NCBI GenBank assembly: GCA_049657775.1
Contig: JBASNZ010000081.1
Location: 1-5,694, forward strand
Reading direction: 5' to 3'
Source of the DNA: JBASNZ01 sp049657775
GTDB taxonomy: Bacteria; Actinomycetota; Coriobacteriia; Anaerosomatales; Anaerosomataceae
Length of the DNA: 5,694 nucleotides
Shown: one piece after another, positions 5,018-5,694 of the stretch
How positions within the stretch are numbered: the first letter of the stretch is position 1
Layout of the letters: each line of letters opens with the position of its first letter
Notes under the pieces: model-generated
Databases searched by the model: none
What the model was told of the DNA's origin: nothing
The model's input: only the letters and a program-made list of their open reading frames with translations
Translations under genes and position numbers: made by a program

Positions 5018-5614
5018 TCAGTCGGCATCGGCGAAGATCTCTGCGAGGCTCTTGCCGTACGGCCAGAAGCTCGAGCGGTCATCTGCCTCCCATTGGGCGC
5101 GCAGCTCGGGAGTCTCGATCGTATAGTCGGGGCGAATCTCGGCGGTGATCTCACGAAGGTCGACGTGGAGTTCGTGAATGGTCGGACGTCCCCAGTACCA
5201 GTAGCCGTTGTAGATCTTGTGGATCACCAGCCCCGGCTTGAGAACGAACGTGTGAGGAATCATCGGGTTGTGCAGGGTGTCGGTGTACTCGGCGATGTCC
5301 AGGTCGCGAGCGACCTCCCGGCTCGGGTCGTGCAGGAACGTCCAGTGGGCGCCAACACCGGAACGCAGTTCGTTGATTTCGAGCAGCGAATCCGTCGTGA
5401 TCGTGACCAGCCGGGCGTAGCCCACGTCGATCTTCTGGGAGAACTCGACGAGGTCATAGAGCTGCTGCCGGTCCTTGGGGCAGAAGTGCCCTCGCATCAG
5501 CGTGAGGATCAAAGGGTCGCCGCCTTGGAGCCTGGATAGCCGCCGGGGCCGATTGCGGTGATCACGCAGTTCGTAGTCTGGGAATGTTGCGCCTGGGACG
5601 ATCTCTGGTCTCAT
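5018..5614 (-). CDS. Peroxiredoxin-like (AhpC/TSA redoxin) protein, single cysteine
   Basis: The 198-residue product has a thioredoxin-fold redoxin layout. PGATFPDYELRDHRNRPRRL (8-27) is the usual N-terminal lead-in. LILTLMRGHFCPKD (35-48) carries the only cysteine, C45, at the position of the peroxidatic cysteine. The usual resolving cysteine of a CPxC site is replaced by D48, and the canonical Thr three residues before the cysteine is G42. The segments TFLHDPSREVARDLDI (92-107) and MIPHTFVLKPGLVI (118-131) fit the central AhpC/TSA domain. There is no signal peptide or membrane segment. It may reduce peroxides as a 1-Cys enzyme or act as a redox sensor; the substrate is unknown. The start is ATG at 5614-5612, with AGGAG at 5628-5624 on the minus strand, 9 bases upstream. 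It precedes rpiA on the same strand. Confidence 0.88.
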   Translation of the reverse strand: MRPEIVPGATFPDYELRDHRNRPRRLSRLQGGDPLILTLMRGHFCPKDRQQLYDLVEFSQKIDVGYARLVTITTDSLLEINELRSGVGAHWTFLHDPSREVARDLDIAEYTDTLHNPMIPHTFVLKPGLVIHKIYNGYWYWGRPTIHELHVDLREITAEIRPDYTIETPELRAQWEADDRSSFWPYGKSLAEIFADAD

Positions 5615-5623
5615 TCTGCCTCA

Positions 5624-5628
5624 CTCCT
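5624..5628 (-). promoter_or_regulatory. Ribosome binding site of the redoxin gene
   Basis: AGGAG on the minus strand lies 9 bases before the ATG at 5614 and supports that start. The remaining bases to the window edge are presumably leader and promoter, but I find no convincing -10/-35 pair. Confidence 0.65.
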
Positions 5629-5694
5629 GTTGTTCGATCGGTCGTGGGTACATACCCCTGCCGTCACACAGATACTGAACGCGGCGCGTCGGGA

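Noticed and set aside
5093..5539. A 148-codon open frame on the plus strand
   Set aside because: It is antisense to the redoxin gene and has no family resemblance.

Overview
This is a high-GC bacterial window with mostly G/C third codon positions, frequent GTG starts and clear AGGAGG-type ribosome binding sites. The aldehyde:ferredoxin oxidoreductase suggests an organism with anaerobic or low-oxygen metabolism. A high-GC actinobacterial lineage would fit, since the redoxin resembles actinobacterial proteins I remember, but the sequence alone does not settle taxonomy.

Layout, left to right. (1) Bases 3-887 (+) are the C-terminal part of a superfamily 2 DEAD/DEAH helicase. Its motif set resembles the helicase of TOTE-type conflict proteins, in which an archaeo-eukaryotic primase domain lies upstream; that part is outside the window. 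(2) The space between this gene and the convergent moaD-like gene holds a 12-bp tandem duplication and a long inverted repeat whose arms are built of about 10-bp units (931-1014). (3) Bases 1071-1364 (-) encode a small MoaD/ThiS-family sulfur carrier ending in Gly-Gly. (4) Bases 1365-2040 contain no intact gene, but do hold a frameshifted and truncated IS3-family orfA. (5) Bases 2041-3939 (+) encode a full-length tungsten/molybdenum-pterin aldehyde:ferredoxin oxidoreductase. (6) Between it and the convergent rpiA lie a strong hairpin (3992-4052) and a frameshifted start of a second transposase-like gene. (7) rpiA (4148-4840, -) and a single-cysteine redoxin (5018-5614, -) follow and look like resident genes.

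Functionally, the likely link is between the MoaD-like carrier and the oxidoreductase. MoaD-type proteins donate the dithiolene sulfurs of the pterin cofactor that the oxidoreductase needs. The two genes are divergent and are now separated by insertion-sequence debris. The oxidoreductase has transposase relics on both sides and, in a small sample, slightly lower GC3 than rpiA. The segment from the helicase to about base 4147 therefore reads as an accessory mosaic joined to a housekeeping stretch with rpiA. I see no complete new system. The most interesting items are the truncated-by-window conflict-type helicase, the 10-bp-periodic inverted repeat, and the hairpin that covers the start of the transposase relic.
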